From NCBI RefSeq assembly GCF_014905115.1, contig NZ_CP041235.1:310001-374000 (forward strand): a DNA stretch of 64,000 bases, read 5' to 3'. Each line of letters begins with the position of its first letter. Position 1 is the stretch's first letter. This stretch comes from Sulfurimonas sediminis (GTDB lineage: Bacteria; Campylobacterota; Campylobacteria; Campylobacterales; Sulfurimonadaceae). The notes beneath the pieces were generated by a model, which saw only the letters and a program-made list of their open reading frames with translations, did no database searches and had not been told where the DNA came from. The translations under genes and the position numbers were made by a program. Shown piece after piece: positions 17,920 through 36,980 of this stretch.

Positions 17920-18405
17920 ATGCTTAAGTCAAAAAAAGCTGAAATAATTGAGCAATTAACTACTTCATTTGCTAATACTACGGCAGTTGTAATATGTGAC
18001 TACAAAGGTTTAACTGTAAGTGAACTTGAAGAGTTACGTAAATCTGCTCGTGCAAAAGACACAAGTGTTCAGGTTGTTAAAAATACTTTAGCAACAATTG
18101 CACTGAATAATGCTGAGATGAGTGGTGTTGAAATCAAAGATACAAATATTTTTATTTGGTCTGATGATGTTATCAATGCTGCTAAAATCGCGGCTGATTT
18201 CGCTAAAGATCATGACAAGTTCGTGATTAAAGCCGGTTATTTGGATAAAGAACCTGCAGACGTAGCTAAAATCGAGGCATTCGCCAAACTTCCTGGTCGT
18301 GATGAGCTTCTCGGTATGCTTGCTGCAACATGGATGGCCCCAATCACCAATATGGCAATTGGAATCGATGCTTTACGCAAAAAGAAAGAAGAAGAGGAAG
18401 CTTAG
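17920..18405 (+). CDS. rplJ: 50S ribosomal protein L10 (uL10)
   Basis: A 161-residue L10 starting MLKSKKAEIIEQLTTSFANT; VICDYKGLTVSELEELRKSA is the conserved N-terminal rRNA-binding region. The C-terminal helix that binds L7/L12 dimers ends in KKKEEEEA. The ATG at 17920 is chosen because GGAAAGGAG ends eight bases upstream; the longer frame would translate the L10 leader. Confidence 0.98.
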   Translation: MLKSKKAEIIEQLTTSFANTTAVVICDYKGLTVSELEELRKSARAKDTSVQVVKNTLATIALNNAEMSGVEIKDTNIFIWSDDVINAAKIAADFAKDHDKFVIKAGYLDKEPADVAKIEAFAKLPGRDELLGMLAATWMAPITNMAIGIDALRKKKEEEEA

Positions 18406-18465
18406 TCTTCCTTTCTCAATGTGATTATTCACAAAAAATAAATAATAAAAATAAAGGAGTCTTAA

Positions 18466-18837
18466 ATGGCTGTAACTAAAGAAGACGTATTAGAATTTAT
18501 TTCTGGTTTATCTGTTCTTGAGCTTTCTGAGCTTGTAAAAGAATTTGAAGAAAAATTTGGTGTTTCTGCACAACCTGTTGCTGTTGCTGGTGTTGCCGGT
18601 GATGCTGGTGGAGCTGCTGCTGAGCAGACTGAATTTAATGTTGTATTGACTGATGTTGGTGCGAAAAAAATCGGTGTTATTAAAGCGGTTCGTGCATTAA
18701 CTGGTCTTGGACTCAAAGAAGCGAAAGAAGCATGTGAAAGCTTACCGTCTACAATCAAAGAGGGTGTAGATAAAGAAACTGCTGAAGAAGCAAAAGCTGC
18801 TTTAGAAGAAGCTGGTGCTACAGTAGAAGTTAAGTAA
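18466..18837 (+). CDS. rplL: 50S ribosomal protein L7/L12 (bL12)
   Basis: A 123-residue stalk protein. The N-terminal dimerisation domain (about 1-35) and an alanine/glycine-rich hinge ([16 protein letters not shown]) lead to the C-terminal factor-binding domain with [27 protein letters not shown] precedes the ATG. Highly biased codon use. Confidence 0.99.
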   Translation: MAVTKEDVLEFISGLSVLELSELVKEFEEKFGVSAQPVAVAGVAGDAGGAAAEQTEFNVVLTDVGAKKIGVIKAVRALTGLGLKEAKEACESLPSTIKEGVDKETAEEAKAALEEAGATVEVK

Positions 18838-18854
18838 TCTTAACTTAAAAACAA

Positions 18855-18877
18855 AGAGGGTTTTGTCCCTCTTTTTT
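18855..18877 (+). terminator. Intrinsic terminator or attenuator between rplL and rpoB
   Basis: AGAGGG pairs with CCCTCT across a six-base loop, followed at once by a run of Ts. In E. coli a partial attenuator lies at the same point and sets the ratio of ribosomal protein to polymerase transcripts; a similar role is likely here because no clear promoter is seen before rpoB. Confidence 0.75.
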
Positions 18878-18921
18878 GGGCGCTTTAGCGAAGAGAATGA
18901 ACTCTCTTGGCTAAAGTGCCC
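18878..18921 (+). other. Second long hairpin before rpoB
   Basis: GGGCGCTTTAGC (18878-18889) pairs with GCTAAAGTGCCC (18910-18921) with one G-U, enclosing an inner AGAG/CTCT stem. It directly abuts the terminator. An RNase III cut here, as in E. coli rplL-rpoB, is plausible. Confidence 0.55.
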
Positions 18922-19047
18922 TTATGTCGTTTATAAGCACTATAAAAAAATCTCTTAATACCTAAGAGTAAAATAATCTATCTGGTGACGACTGGATACG
19001 ATATGCTTGAACTTATCAAGTCCCTAATTAACAACTTATCGAGGTAG

Positions 19048-27709
<8,662 letters not shown>

Positions 27710-27881
27710 CATCTTCTTTCAACTCTCATAACACATTTGCCCACACACATTCTACATTATTAATTTATACTTAAAATAAGCTAACTTTAATTACAATTTC
27801 TGTATTATTTCGTGTCTATAACTCTCTAAAATTTTTAGTGAGTTAAATTCTACTGGAAAAAATTAAGTAAAAAGGAATTGT

Positions 27882-28256
27882 ATGCCTACAATCAATCAAT
27901 TGATTCGTAAAGAGCGTAAACGTGTGATTAAAAAATCAAAATCACCTGCTCTTGACTCATGTCCACAGCGTCGTGGTGTATGTACACGTGTTTACACAAC
28001 TACACCTAAAAAACCTAACTCGGCTTTAAGAAAAGTTGCGAAAGTCAGATTAACTTCCGGTTTTGAAGTTATTTCATATATCGGTGGTGAAGGTCACAAC
28101 CTTCAAGAACACTCTATCGTACTTGTACGTGGTGGTCGTATTAAAGATTTACCTGGTGTGAAGTATCACATCGTTCGTGGTGCACTGGATACTGCCGGTG
28201 TTGCTAACCGTATGGTTGCCCGTTCTAAATACGGAACTAAGAAACCAAAAAAATAA
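27882..28256 (+). CDS. rpsL: 30S ribosomal protein S12 (uS12)
   Basis: A 124-residue S12. [18 protein letters not shown] (about 40-57) carries Lys43 in E. coli numbering in the streptomycin-sensitive state; [13 protein letters not shown] is the second conserved loop. AAAAGGAATT precedes the ATG. First gene of the str operon; the 172-base gap after rpoC holds no gene and no terminator that I can identify. Confidence 0.99.
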   Translation: MPTINQLIRKERKRVIKKSKSPALDSCPQRRGVCTRVYTTTPKKPNSALRKVAKVRLTSGFEVISYIGGEGHNLQEHSIVLVRGGRIKDLPGVKYHIVRGALDTAGVANRMVARSKYGTKKPKK

Positions 28257-28352
28257 TCTAAGATTATTTTTTTAATATATTAATTCAATAGCTACAGGAT
28301 TAATCTTTAGTGATTAATTTTGAGTAAATTTGAAGAATACAAATTGAAGTAA

Positions 28353-28832
<480 letters not shown>

Positions 28833-28843
28833 CAGGATAACAT

Positions 28844-30934
28844 ATGCCAAGAAGTCATAAATTAGAAGATGTAAGAAACATCGGTATTGCTGCACATATT
28901 GATGCAGGTAAAACAACAACAACAGAAAGAATTCTTTTCTATACTGGTGTTGAACATAAAATCGGTGAGGTCCATGATGGTGCTGCTACTATGGACTGGA
29001 TGGAACAAGAGCAGGAGCGTGGTATTACGATTACTTCTGCTGCAACAACCTGTGAGTGGAACGGAAAACAGATAAATATTATCGACACACCGGGCCACGT
29101 TGACTTTACTATTGAAGTTGAACGTTCTATGCGTGTACTTGACGGTGCTGTTTCAGTATTCTGTGCTGTTGGTGGGGTGCAACCACAATCAGAAACAGTT
29201 TGGAGACAACGTAACCGTTATAAAGTGCCTTCTATCGTTTTTGTTAACAAAATGGACAGAACAGGTGCAGACTTTTATGAGGTAGAGCGTCAAATACGTG
29301 ATCGCCTAAAAGGGAATCCAATGCCTTTTCAGTTACCTATCGGCGCTGAAGACAAGTTTGAAGGTGTTGTTGACTTAGTTAAGATGAAAGAGATTGTATG
29401 GGATGAAGATGCTGCGATGGGATCTAACTACCATGTTCAGGATATTCGTCCTGAGTTACAGGAAATTGCAGATGAATACAGAGAAAAGATGCTTGAGACT
29501 TTAGCAGAAGTTGAAGGCAATGATGATTTCGCTGAAAAATTCTTAGAAGGCGAAGAAATTTCTGAAGAAGAGATCAAAGCGGCTATCAAATCTGCAACAA
29601 TCGGTATGGCTGTTGTTCCGATGACTCCTGGTACTGCATTTAAAAACAAAGGTGTTCAGACTCTGCTTGACGCTGTTGTTGACTATCTTCCTTCACCGGT
29701 TGAAGCACCACCAATTATGGGTACAATGATGGATGATGAAGAGAAAGAAGTTGTTGTTGAATCAACTGATGACGGCCCTTTTGCTTCACTTGCATTTAAA
29801 ATTATGACTGACCCGTTTGTTGGTGTTCTTACATTTATCCGTGTATACCGTGGTTCTTTAGAATCAGGTTCTTATGTACACAATACAACAAAAGACAAAA
29901 AAGAAAGAATCGGCCGTATCTTGAAAATGCATGCTATCAAGCGTGAAGAAATTAAAGAGATATATGCCGGTGAAATCGGTGCCGTTGTTGGATTAAAATC
30001 AACAACTACGGGTGATACTTTATGTGATCCTGCTGAAAAAGTTGTACTGGAAAGAATGGATTTCCCTGAGCCGGTTATCTCTGTTGCGGTTGAACCAAAA
30101 ACAAAAGCTGACCAGGAAAAAATGGGTATCGCTCTAGGAAAACTAGCTGCGGAAGATCCGTCTTTTAGAGTACACACTGATGATGAAACAGGTCAGACTA
30201 TTATCTCAGGAATGGGTGAGTTACACCTTGAAATTCTTGTTGACAGAATGAAACGTGAATTCAAAGTTGAAGCAGAAGTTGGTGCCCCACAGGTTTCTTA
30301 CCGTGAAACAATCAAGAAAGAAGTAAACCAGGAATACAAATATGCAAAACAATCTGGTGGTCGTGGTCAGTTTGGTCATGTATTCTTAAAAGTGAAGCCG
30401 GGTGAGCCTGATTCTGGCTTCGTATTTCACAACGAAATCAAAGGGGGAACTGTTCCAAGAGAATATATTCCTGCTGTTGAAAAAGGTTGTGAAGAAGCGA
30501 TGCAGGCAGGTGTTCTTGCCGGATATCCTATGGAAGATATTGATGTTACACTGTACGACGGTTCTTACCATGATGTGGATTCAAATGAAATGGCATTTAA
30601 ACTTGCTGCTTCAATGGGATTCAAAGAAGCTTGCCGTAAAGCAGATGCTGCTATACTTGAGCCGATGATGAAAGTTGAAGTTGAAGTTCCTGAAGAGTAC
30701 ATGGGTGATGTTATCGGTGACTTGAACCGTAGACGCGGACAGGTAAACAATATGAGTGATAGAGCAGGAAACAAAATTATTGATGCTTTTGTTCCACTTG
30801 CTGAAATGTTCGGTTACTCAACTGACCTTCGTTCTGCAACTCAGGGACGTGCAACATATGCAATGGAATTTGATCATTATGAAGAAGTTCCGAGAAATAT
30901 AGCTGAAGAGATTCAGAAAAAACGTAACGGGTAA
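28844..30934 (+). CDS. fusA: Elongation factor G
   Basis: A 696-residue translocation GTPase. P-loop [16 protein letters not shown] (about 16-31), switch [18 protein letters not shown], and the NKMD motif at about 142. Domains III-V follow, with [14 protein letters not shown] and a normal C-terminus. AACAGGATAAC lies upstream. Strong codon bias. Confidence 0.99.
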   Translation: MPRSHKLEDVRNIGIAAHIDAGKTTTTERILFYTGVEHKIGEVHDGAATMDWMEQEQERGITITSAATTCEWNGKQINIIDTPGHVDFTIEVERSMRVLDGAVSVFCAVGGVQPQSETVWRQRNRYKVPSIVFVNKMDRTGADFYEVERQIRDRLKGNPMPFQLPIGAEDKFEGVVDLVKMKEIVWDEDAAMGSNYHVQDIRPELQEIADEYREKMLETLAEVEGNDDFAEKFLEGEEISEEEIKAAIKSATIGMAVVPMTPGTAFKNKGVQTLLDAVVDYLPSPVEAPPIMGTMMDDEEKEVVVESTDDGPFASLAFKIMTDPFVGVLTFIRVYRGSLESGSYVHNTTKDKKERIGRILKMHAIKREEIKEIYAGEIGAVVGLKSTTTGDTLCDPAEKVVLERMDFPEPVISVAVEPKTKADQEKMGIALGKLAAEDPSFRVHTDDETGQTIISGMGELHLEILVDRMKREFKVEAEVGAPQVSYRETIKKEVNQEYKYAKQSGGRGQFGHVFLKVKPGEPDSGFVFHNEIKGGTVPREYIPAVEKGCEEAMQAGVLAGYPMEDIDVTLYDGSYHDVDSNEMAFKLAASMGFKEACRKADAAILEPMMKVEVEVPEEYMGDVIGDLNRRRGQVNNMSDRAGNKIIDAFVPLAEMFGYSTDLRSATQGRATYAMEFDHYEEVPRNIAEEIQKKRNG

Positions 30935-30964
30935 CAATCGTTTTATTATAAATTGTACCACCTC

Positions 30965-30988
30965 TCTCCTCTCCTGTAAGGGAGGAGA
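30965..30988 (+). terminator. Hairpin after fusA, probable terminator
   Basis: TCTCCTCTCCT pairs with AGGGAGGAGA with one bulged T and a GTA loop. The following CTTTCCTCTTTT is T-rich but interrupted, so termination may be partial. It closes the str operon before a gene of different character. Confidence 0.6.
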
Positions 30989-31049
30989 CTTTCCTCTTTT
31001 AAAAATAAAAATTCTGTTATAATGATAAAAATTTTTCAGGCTGATATGA

Positions 31050-31718
31050 ATGCATAAAATACTATTTTTACTTATACTAACTACACTGCTTGCGGCACAA
31101 AATCCAAAAGCTTTTTCTGCGCTTGGTGATATTGTTTACAATAATATAGATAAAATTCAAAAGCTTACAAATATAGATGAATATGCACCGTATGAAAAGA
31201 AAATACAAGAGTATGCTGCTGCTGTCAAAAAGTTGAAAAAAGAGGGTTTTTCTCTGGATGAAGGTGTGGTTAAAGACAAGATGCACTACCTAAACAGATT
31301 AAGAGAACTTTCACGGACAAATGATTTTTTTGTACGCTCTGTCAAAAGAAATCTGGATTTGGCAATTGAAAATGAAAATTCAAAACTTTTCACAAAACTG
31401 GCAAACAGTGGACTGATTGATGAAAAAAGAAGTAAAAACAAGATACTCGATTACTATTTTGCACATTCTGATGATGTAAATACAACAGGAATAATACAAA
31501 AATATCTGGATGAAGATAAAAAATTACAGGCAAAAAAAGAGCGTAAAAAAAGCCTGCTGCAACGAAAAAAAGAACGAGAATTAGAAAAAATTCAAAGAAT
31601 CAGAAAAAAAGACAAACTCGAACAGAAAAAACTGGAAGAACAGCTTAACAAAGAAGTTCAAAAGAAAAAGTTACAAATCAGAGAAGAACAAAAAAAAGAG
31701 CTCTCTAAGACCATATAA
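31050..31718 (+). CDS. Exported protein with long charged C-terminal coiled coil, function unknown
   Basis: A 222-residue protein with an N-terminal signal (MHKILFLLILTTLLAAQN). A helical middle part with no known motif follows, then a C-terminal third made almost wholly of Lys, Glu, Arg and Gln heptads (about 158-218), a predicted coiled coil. Not recognised. TTTCAGG precedes the ATG and TATAAT lies at about 31017-31022. Its 3' end overlaps the convergent bpt gene by 14 bases. Confidence 0.7.
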   Translation: MHKILFLLILTTLLAAQNPKAFSALGDIVYNNIDKIQKLTNIDEYAPYEKKIQEYAAAVKKLKKEGFSLDEGVVKDKMHYLNRLRELSRTNDFFVRSVKRNLDLAIENENSKLFTKLANSGLIDEKRSKNKILDYYFAHSDDVNTTGIIQKYLDEDKKLQAKKERKKSLLQRKKERELEKIQRIRKKDKLEQKKLEEQLNKEVQKKKLQIREEQKKELSKTI

Positions 31719-32418
31719 ATTTTTCATGTTCGTGCGGTCTGCCTTGGAGCGTGAGGTAAGGAGTATATTGGGCTTTGTAAGAAAGCGAAGGGCAACCTTC
31801 AACATAGTACCCCAAATATATCCATTTTTTGTTTGTATTTTTAGCATATTTTATTTGATTATACAAGGAGAGTTTGCCTAAAGAGTATTGGGCATAATCC
31901 GGATCATAATAAAAATAGATTGATGATATTCCGTTCTCAAGTATATCTATCAAATCTACGGCAATGAGCTTTTCCTGATCATAATAAAGCACTTCATAGC
32001 CAAAGTCAGCATGGCCTGTGACAAAAGAGTTATAGTAGTGCTGTGCAGTTGTTGCAGAGTAGTCCCACCCTTTTTTATCATGCATATAAAGATGGTACTT
32101 TTCAAAGAGTTCAAGGTGCTCCTGCGTTACACTCGGGACCTGTATGTAAGAAGTAATATCTTTGGCTTTTTTGATAACTCTTTTGGCAGATTTGCTGAAT
32201 GTATAGTTTTCTACATCAATTTTAATACTCTGACACTCTGTACATGCAGTGCATATGGGTCTAAAGTACATTTTTCCAAAACGACGGTATCCTCGTTCAA
32301 TCAGAGCTTCACAGGATTTGGAATCACAATTGTTGATCACTTTATAGTGTGTAGTTTGTTTTTTGTCGCTCAGATAGGAGCACGTATCATCAAGTAAAAA
32401 TTCTTTAAGTAGATTCAT
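31705..32418 (-). CDS. bpt: Aspartate/glutamate leucyltransferase (Bpt)
   Basis: A 237-residue aminoacyl-tRNA-protein transferase of the Bpt/Ate family, which adds leucine to N-terminal Asp or Glu as an N-degron signal for ClpS/ClpAP. Family motifs: CSYLSDKKQTTHYKVI near the start, RRFGKMYFRPICTACTECQS (about 45-65), KKWIYLGYYVEGCPSLSYKA and PYLTLQGR near the end. Length fits Bpt rather than the longer Ate1. Confidence 0.93.
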   Translation of the reverse strand: MNLLKEFLLDDTCSYLSDKKQTTHYKVINNCDSKSCEALIERGYRRFGKMYFRPICTACTECQSIKIDVENYTFSKSAKRVIKKAKDITSYIQVPSVTQEHLELFEKYHLYMHDKKGWDYSATTAQHYYNSFVTGHADFGYEVLYYDQEKLIAVDLIDILENGISSIYFYYDPDYAQYSLGKLSLYNQIKYAKNTNKKWIYLGYYVEGCPSLSYKAQYTPYLTLQGRPHEHEKFIWS

Positions 32419-32470
32419 ACTGAGATTCTGACATAATTTGCTTTAGAAAGAGCAAAAAAAAAGAGGACAG

Positions 32471-32785
32471 ATGGATTTTTTTTTAAAACATAAGATTATG
32501 ATATTCAGATCAGTTGGTGCACTCATGCTTTTGATCGGTTTTACAGCACATTTCTGGACGACACCGAAGACGGTGGTAAGTGAAACTGAAATAGCAGCAG
32601 CAAATGTAGCAAGAATGGAAGCAAGTGTCAAAGGCAATGCGCAAAGTCTGAAAAAGGCTAAACCGGATATAGCAACTTTTCGAGAATCTTTAATGAGTGC
32701 GCAGGAACAGCAGCAAAGATACCTTACTGTTTTTGCAATGATTTTGGGCATTTTGTTTCTTGCCTACAGTTTTGTGAAAAAATAG
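32471..32785 (+). CDS. Small two-span membrane protein, function unknown
   Basis: A 104-residue protein. One hydrophobic segment lies at about 12-30 (MIFRSVGALMLLIGFTAHFW), an Ala/Glu-rich helical stretch lies between, and a second membrane segment is near the C-terminus (about 82-101). GAGGA precedes the ATG. I do not recognise the family. It ends 5 bases from the convergent prfB stop. Confidence 0.7.
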   Translation: MDFFLKHKIMIFRSVGALMLLIGFTAHFWTTPKTVVSETEIAAANVARMEASVKGNAQSLKKAKPDIATFRESLMSAQEQQQRYLTVFAMILGILFLAYSFVKK

Positions 32786-32790
32786 CAGGA

Positions 32791-33888
32791 TTAAGAGCGG
32801 TTCATGGCTATTAAAACACCCTCAATCATGCCATCAATGTCTCCATCCAAAATAGCAGAGACATTAGAGTAGGCTTCATTGCTTCTTGTGTCTTTGATTT
32901 GCTGGTAAGGCTGCATAACATAAGAGCGTATTTGGTGTCCCCAGCCTATTTCACTTTTGGCGATGCCTGCTTCTTTAGCTTTTTGTTCCTCAAGTTCCAA
33001 TTCATAGAGACGGGATTTGAGCATTTTCATGGCTGTGGCTTTGTTTTTATGCTGGCTTCTGTCATTTTGGCACTGTACAACGACACCTGTCGGAATGTGT
33101 GTTAATCGTATGGCAGATTCTGTTTTGTTTACATGTTGTCCGCCGGCACCGCTTGATCGGTAGGTGTCTATACGCAGGTCTTTGTCTTCGATAGTAATGT
33201 CGATATCATCATCTATTTCAGGAGAAACCATAACAGAGGCAAAAGAGGTATGGCGTTTGGCATTGGAATCAAAGGGTGAAATTCTTACAAGTCTGTGAAT
33301 ACCGTTTTCAACCTTGAGATAACCATAGGCATTTTCGCCCTTTATAAGAATGGAAACATCTTTGATGCCGGCTTCATCTCCTGCCTGGTAATCCAAAACT
33401 TCTACTTTAAAACCACGTCTCTCCGCCCATCGTTTGTACATTCTCAGCAGCATTTGGGCCCAGTCCTGTGATTCCGTTCCTCCGGCACCGGGGTGAATGG
33501 AAAGAATTGCATTGTTTGCATCGGTTTCTCCGCTCAGAAGTACCTCAATCTCCATATCACGAATCTGTTTTTCCAGGTTTGGAGCATCTTCATAGAGTGC
33601 TTTAAGGGATTCTGTATCATTTTCTTCTTTTGCCATCTCATACAGCTCATTTGCATCTGCAACAGCATTTTTGGCAGTAGTGTATTTATCAAGTTTTCTT
33701 TGAAGTTGTGTCTTCTCTTTTTGTATTTTTCCTGCATAAGCAGCATCATTCCAAAAATCCTGATCATTTTCCATTTTCTGTATTTCTTCTAATCTTGTCT
33801 CAATTTTATCCGGTTCGACAACACCTGTAATGTTTTTCATTTTGCTGTCAATGTTTTTCAAAAGTTCTGTGTATTCGTAGTTGTCCAT
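32791..33888 (-). CDS. prfB: Peptide chain release factor 2
   Basis: A 365-residue RF2. The stop-codon recognition tripeptide SPF is in [12 protein letters not shown] (about 210) and the catalytic GGQ in [19 protein letters not shown] (about 250). It reads UGA and UAA. The frame is continuous from its ATG, so the programmed +1 frameshift that controls E. coli prfB is absent. Confidence 0.98.
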   Translation of the reverse strand: MDNYEYTELLKNIDSKMKNITGVVEPDKIETRLEEIQKMENDQDFWNDAAYAGKIQKEKTQLQRKLDKYTTAKNAVADANELYEMAKEENDTESLKALYEDAPNLEKQIRDMEIEVLLSGETDANNAILSIHPGAGGTESQDWAQMLLRMYKRWAERRGFKVEVLDYQAGDEAGIKDVSILIKGENAYGYLKVENGIHRLVRISPFDSNAKRHTSFASVMVSPEIDDDIDITIEDKDLRIDTYRSSGAGGQHVNKTESAIRLTHIPTGVVVQCQNDRSQHKNKATAMKMLKSRLYELELEEQKAKEAGIAKSEIGWGHQIRSYVMQPYQQIKDTRSNEAYSNVSAILDGDIDGMIEGVLIAMNRS

Positions 33889-33941
33889 AAATATCCTAGT
33901 TAATAATGAAATAAAATTTTTATTGTTTTCTTGGAACCTGT

Positions 33942-34074
33942 CAATGCCATTAAGTTAAGAAAATTAATGCTTTTTCGGAACCGGTACTTTAGTGCCGGCT
34001 GTTGCAATAGTCTTAGCACTCTTAGCCGGCACTAAAGTACCGGTTCCAAATAAATACTTAATGTAATGGCATTG
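33942..34074. repeat. Composite REP-like inverted element (BIME-like), copy 1
   Basis: Outer arms CAATGCCATTA (33942-33952) and TAATGGCATTG (34064-34074) enclose two oppositely oriented REP palindromes, each with the core GGTACTTTAGTGCC (33976-34000 forward, 34024-34047 reverse). TTGGAACC occurs on both sides (33931 and 34075), which could be a duplicated target or flanking REP halves. About 75 bases match the element at 60397-60530. This fills the left part of the 509-base gap between prfB and panC; no gene is seen in it. Confidence 0.8.
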
Positions 34075-34090
34075 TTGGAACCCGTACTTA

Positions 34091-34352
34091 TACCAATCCC
34101 AACTAAGGAGTAACAATTTAAATAAAAGATAAGCTATTAGATGCAAGGCAGACGATAGCAGGAGCTACTGGTAGCTTCAATAGAGTCTAACGCAGTCAGA
34201 TGATGGCTTATCTTTTACCCGAAGGGCAAACATATTGTGTTGTATTACTTCGTTAAAAACTCTTGAAGCTACCAGTAGCTCCTGTGAATTTTTGCCTTGT
34301 ACTTCAACCCAATATGTTTGTTTAAATTATTACTCCTTAGTTGGGATTGGTA
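34091..34352. mobile_element. 262-bp MITE-like element
   Basis: Terminal inverted repeats of about 32 bp start TACCAATCCCAACTAAGGAG on the left and end in the reverse complement on the right, with one mismatch. TTA flanks both ends (34088-34090 and 34353-34355), a likely target duplication. Inside are further inverted repeats (AGGAGCTACTGGTAGCTTCA near 34160, answered near 34264). No coding frame of note, so it is non-autonomous. Its left edge cuts a REP palindrome after GGAACCCGTACTTA. Its right edge lies 45 bases before the panC ATG. Confidence 0.8.
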
Positions 34353-34397
34353 TTAAGTTTGTTGTATAATTGCAATTATATTATATCAGGACTTAAA

Positions 34398-35219
34398 ATG
34401 AAGATTATTTCGGATCCTTTAGAACTAAAAGAGCATCTAAAAAAGAGTAATTCATCAGTAGGCTTTGTCCCTACTATGGGTGCTTTGCATGAAGGGCATA
34501 TTGCTTTGATAAAGCGCGCAAGGCAAGAGAATGAAATAGTTGTGGTTTCTATCTTTGTCAATCCGACACAGTTTTTGGCAGGCGAAGATTTAGACAAATA
34601 CCCGAAAAAAGATGATGCCGATAAGAAAATATGTGAACTGTCTGGCGTAGATGTCCTTTTTTTTCCCACTGCAGAGGATATGTACAGCAACGATGAAGTG
34701 AAAATCTGTGCGCCTAATGTACGCGGATATGTTTTAGAAGGTGCAACAAGACCGGGACATTTCAGCGGTGTTTTGAGGGTTGTCATGAAACTGCTCAATA
34801 TTGTCTCCCCGACAAGAGCCTACTTTGGAAAAAAAGATGCCCAACAGCTTAATCTCATACGTCTCATGGTAAAACAGTTTTTTATGGATGTTGAAATTGT
34901 TCCTGTAGATATCGTTCGCGACAGCGATGGACTGGCACTCAGCAGCAGAAATGTATATCTTTCAAAAGCACAAAGGGAAGAAGCCTTGAAAATTCCAAAG
35001 TCATTATATGCAGCTTCAAAGCTTATCAGTAAAAATATTTTGGATACAGTAAAAATTAAAGAGGAGATGCACGCTATCTTGTCTCCTTTGGAAATAAAAT
35101 ATGTAGAAGTGCTGAATCGTGATTTTGAAGTAATAGAAAAAGTACAAATCGGCAATACTGTTATTCTTGTAGAAGTGATTGTTGGCAAGACAAGGCTACT
35201 TGACAATATTTGGCTCTAA
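34398..35219 (+). CDS. panC: Pantothenate synthetase
   Basis: A 273-residue enzyme joining pantoate and beta-alanine with ATP to form pantothenate. VGFVPTMGALHEGHIALIKR (about 20-39) holds the HxGH nucleotide-binding motif, followed by SIFVNPTQF; FGKKDAQQLNLIRLM and SDGLALSSRNVYL are also present. The start follows CAGGA; a longer frame that begins in the MITE is not credible. Promoter elements (TATAAT at 34365-34370) lie just outside the MITE. The 3' end overlaps the convergent PBP gene by 24 bases. Confidence 0.97.
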   Translation: MKIISDPLELKEHLKKSNSSVGFVPTMGALHEGHIALIKRARQENEIVVVSIFVNPTQFLAGEDLDKYPKKDDADKKICELSGVDVLFFPTAEDMYSNDEVKICAPNVRGYVLEGATRPGHFSGVLRVVMKLLNIVSPTRAYFGKKDAQQLNLIRLMVKQFFMDVEIVPVDIVRDSDGLALSSRNVYLSKAQREEALKIPKSLYAASKLISKNILDTVKIKEEMHAILSPLEIKYVEVLNRDFEVIEKVQIGNTVILVEVIVGKTRLLDNIWL

Positions 35220-36956
35220 ATAACCCTCTTCTATCATAATATCAACCGCTTTTTTAAAGACAGGAACAGCAGTCTGGGCTGCAAACTGGCTTTTTTTAGG
35301 CTGTATAACAATGACACCTATGGTGTATTTGTGCTTTTTATCATTGGCAAATCCCATAAAAGCAGTATTGTATTTCCTTACATACTGTCCTTTTTCAACA
35401 ATGTGCGCAGTTCCTGTTTTTCCGCCGATTTGCAATCCTTTTGTGATGGCTTTTTTTCCGGTGCCTTCATTCACGGTTTTGAGTAAAATCTTATTCATTC
35501 TTTTGGCAGTGGCACTTTTTATAACCTGTACGCTCTCCCCATAACCGAGCTCTTTTACAGTGCCGTGTTCATCTATAAAACTCTGCACCAGTCTTGGTCT
35601 CACCATGCGCCCGTTATTGTTAAAAGCACTGTAGGCACGGAGCAGTTGCATAAGATTCGCACGGATTCCATAGCCATAGGCACAGGTGGCTTTGTATATT
35701 TCATTTTCAAGCCGTTTGGCACTTGGAACAGAGCCTTTTTTTTCATAAATCAAATCAGGTGTGGATTTGCTTGCAAAACCAAATTTTTTCAGTCCTTGAT
35801 AAAAATCATATCCGGAGAGTCTTTGTGCCAGCTGGGCTATACCGATATTTGAAGAGTAGACTATAACATTCTCAGCCGAGAGCCAGTCAAATCTGTGCTC
35901 ATCAGTAATAACCTTTCTGCCTATTTTAAAGCGTCCGTTATGTCCGTTTACCAAATCATAGGGATTGACAAGTTTGTGTTCGAGGAGCAGGGCAAAAGTG
36001 ACAGGCTTTAAAACACTTCCCGGCTCAAAACTGTACTCTATCATGGAGCTGTTTAGAGAGGGATAGTCACTGCGTCTAATCTTTTTTGGCAAATATCTGT
36101 TGGAACTCGCTATAGCATAGACATCACCTGTTTTGGAGTCCATAACAGCAATCATTACCTCTTTTGCACGGAGTCCTTTTTTCATGCCATCAAGCATCTT
36201 CTCTATGCGTATTTGAAAAGAAACCGGAATACTCAGTTTGATGTCAAGCCCGTTTATTTTTGGTTTGGTAAAGCTCTCTTTATTTAAAATAATGTAGCTG
36301 TTTACATCACGTTTGCCTCTGCTGTAGCCGTCTTGTCTGGGTGAGAGTTCGTTGTCAAATCTTTTTTCAAGTCCTTTGACTCCTTTGATGGAGGTGTATC
36401 CGTCTTCTTCTATTTTATGCGGATAGCCTATAACAGGAGTAAGCAGGGTTCCATAAGGATACTCCCGGCTTTCCCCGCTCTCAAGTATGCTGAGCCCATG
36501 TACAGAACGAAGCCCTGTTGCCGGGTTTTTTAACTCTAAAAATACTTTAAAGCGTCGCAGTTCTCTCGCGAGTGTTTTGAGATAATGTGCTTTTATCTGG
36601 GGAACATTATAACTCAAAACGACAACACCTTTGCGTTTGGAGAGCCTTTTTTTAATGGCTTTTGGTGTCATGCCTGAGTAAATACTGAAAAGCTTTACAA
36701 ACAACTCTTTTTTGTCAGGGTCGATGTATCGGGTATTGACAACTGCTTTATAGAGTTTTTTTGTTGTAGCTATGTGAAAACCGTCTGCACTGATGATGCT
36801 GCCACGCTGTGCTTTTGAGCTTTCTGTTGCATATAAAGAGGGCATACGGCGTGATTTTGTGGCAGTGAGAAGCATAACACTTAAAAAAACCGCAAAAGCA
36901 AGAGAAATAAGGACATAAAGAAGGAATATTTTTTTACTTTTGTTACGGTTTACCAT
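35196..36956 (-). CDS. ftsI: Class B penicillin-binding protein (FtsI/PBP3-like transpeptidase)
   Basis: A 586-residue peptidoglycan transpeptidase. One N-terminal membrane anchor (about 9-31) is followed by a dimerisation/pedestal domain opening with QRGSIISADG. The transpeptidase domain has active-site Ser314 in EPGSVLKP, SSN at 368-370 and KTG at 513-515. It crosslinks septal wall during division. It lies upstream of no flagellar gene but directly follows fliE on the same strand, as pbp does in Campylobacter jejuni. CATAAT lies six bases before the ATG, so it may also have a leaderless transcript of its own. Confidence 0.93.
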   Translation of the reverse strand: MVNRNKSKKIFLLYVLISLAFAVFLSVMLLTATKSRRMPSLYATESSKAQRGSIISADGFHIATTKKLYKAVVNTRYIDPDKKELFVKLFSIYSGMTPKAIKKRLSKRKGVVVLSYNVPQIKAHYLKTLARELRRFKVFLELKNPATGLRSVHGLSILESGESREYPYGTLLTPVIGYPHKIEEDGYTSIKGVKGLEKRFDNELSPRQDGYSRGKRDVNSYIILNKESFTKPKINGLDIKLSIPVSFQIRIEKMLDGMKKGLRAKEVMIAVMDSKTGDVYAIASSNRYLPKKIRRSDYPSLNSSMIEYSFEPGSVLKPVTFALLLEHKLVNPYDLVNGHNGRFKIGRKVITDEHRFDWLSAENVIVYSSNIGIAQLAQRLSGYDFYQGLKKFGFASKSTPDLIYEKKGSVPSAKRLENEIYKATCAYGYGIRANLMQLLRAYSAFNNNGRMVRPRLVQSFIDEHGTVKELGYGESVQVIKSATAKRMNKILLKTVNEGTGKKAITKGLQIGGKTGTAHIVEKGQYVRKYNTAFMGFANDKKHKYTIGVIVIQPKKSQFAAQTAVPVFKKAVDIMIEEGYLEPNIVK

Positions 36957-36980
36957 GAAGTTATTATGTACAGAGGCAGG

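Noticed and set aside
33858-33888. Programmed frameshift at the start of prfB
   Set aside because: The frame is open from the ATG with no early in-frame TGA, so the E. coli-type control is absent.
33964-34146. 60-residue minus-strand frame between prfB and panC
   Set aside because: It consists of REP palindromes and part of the MITE.
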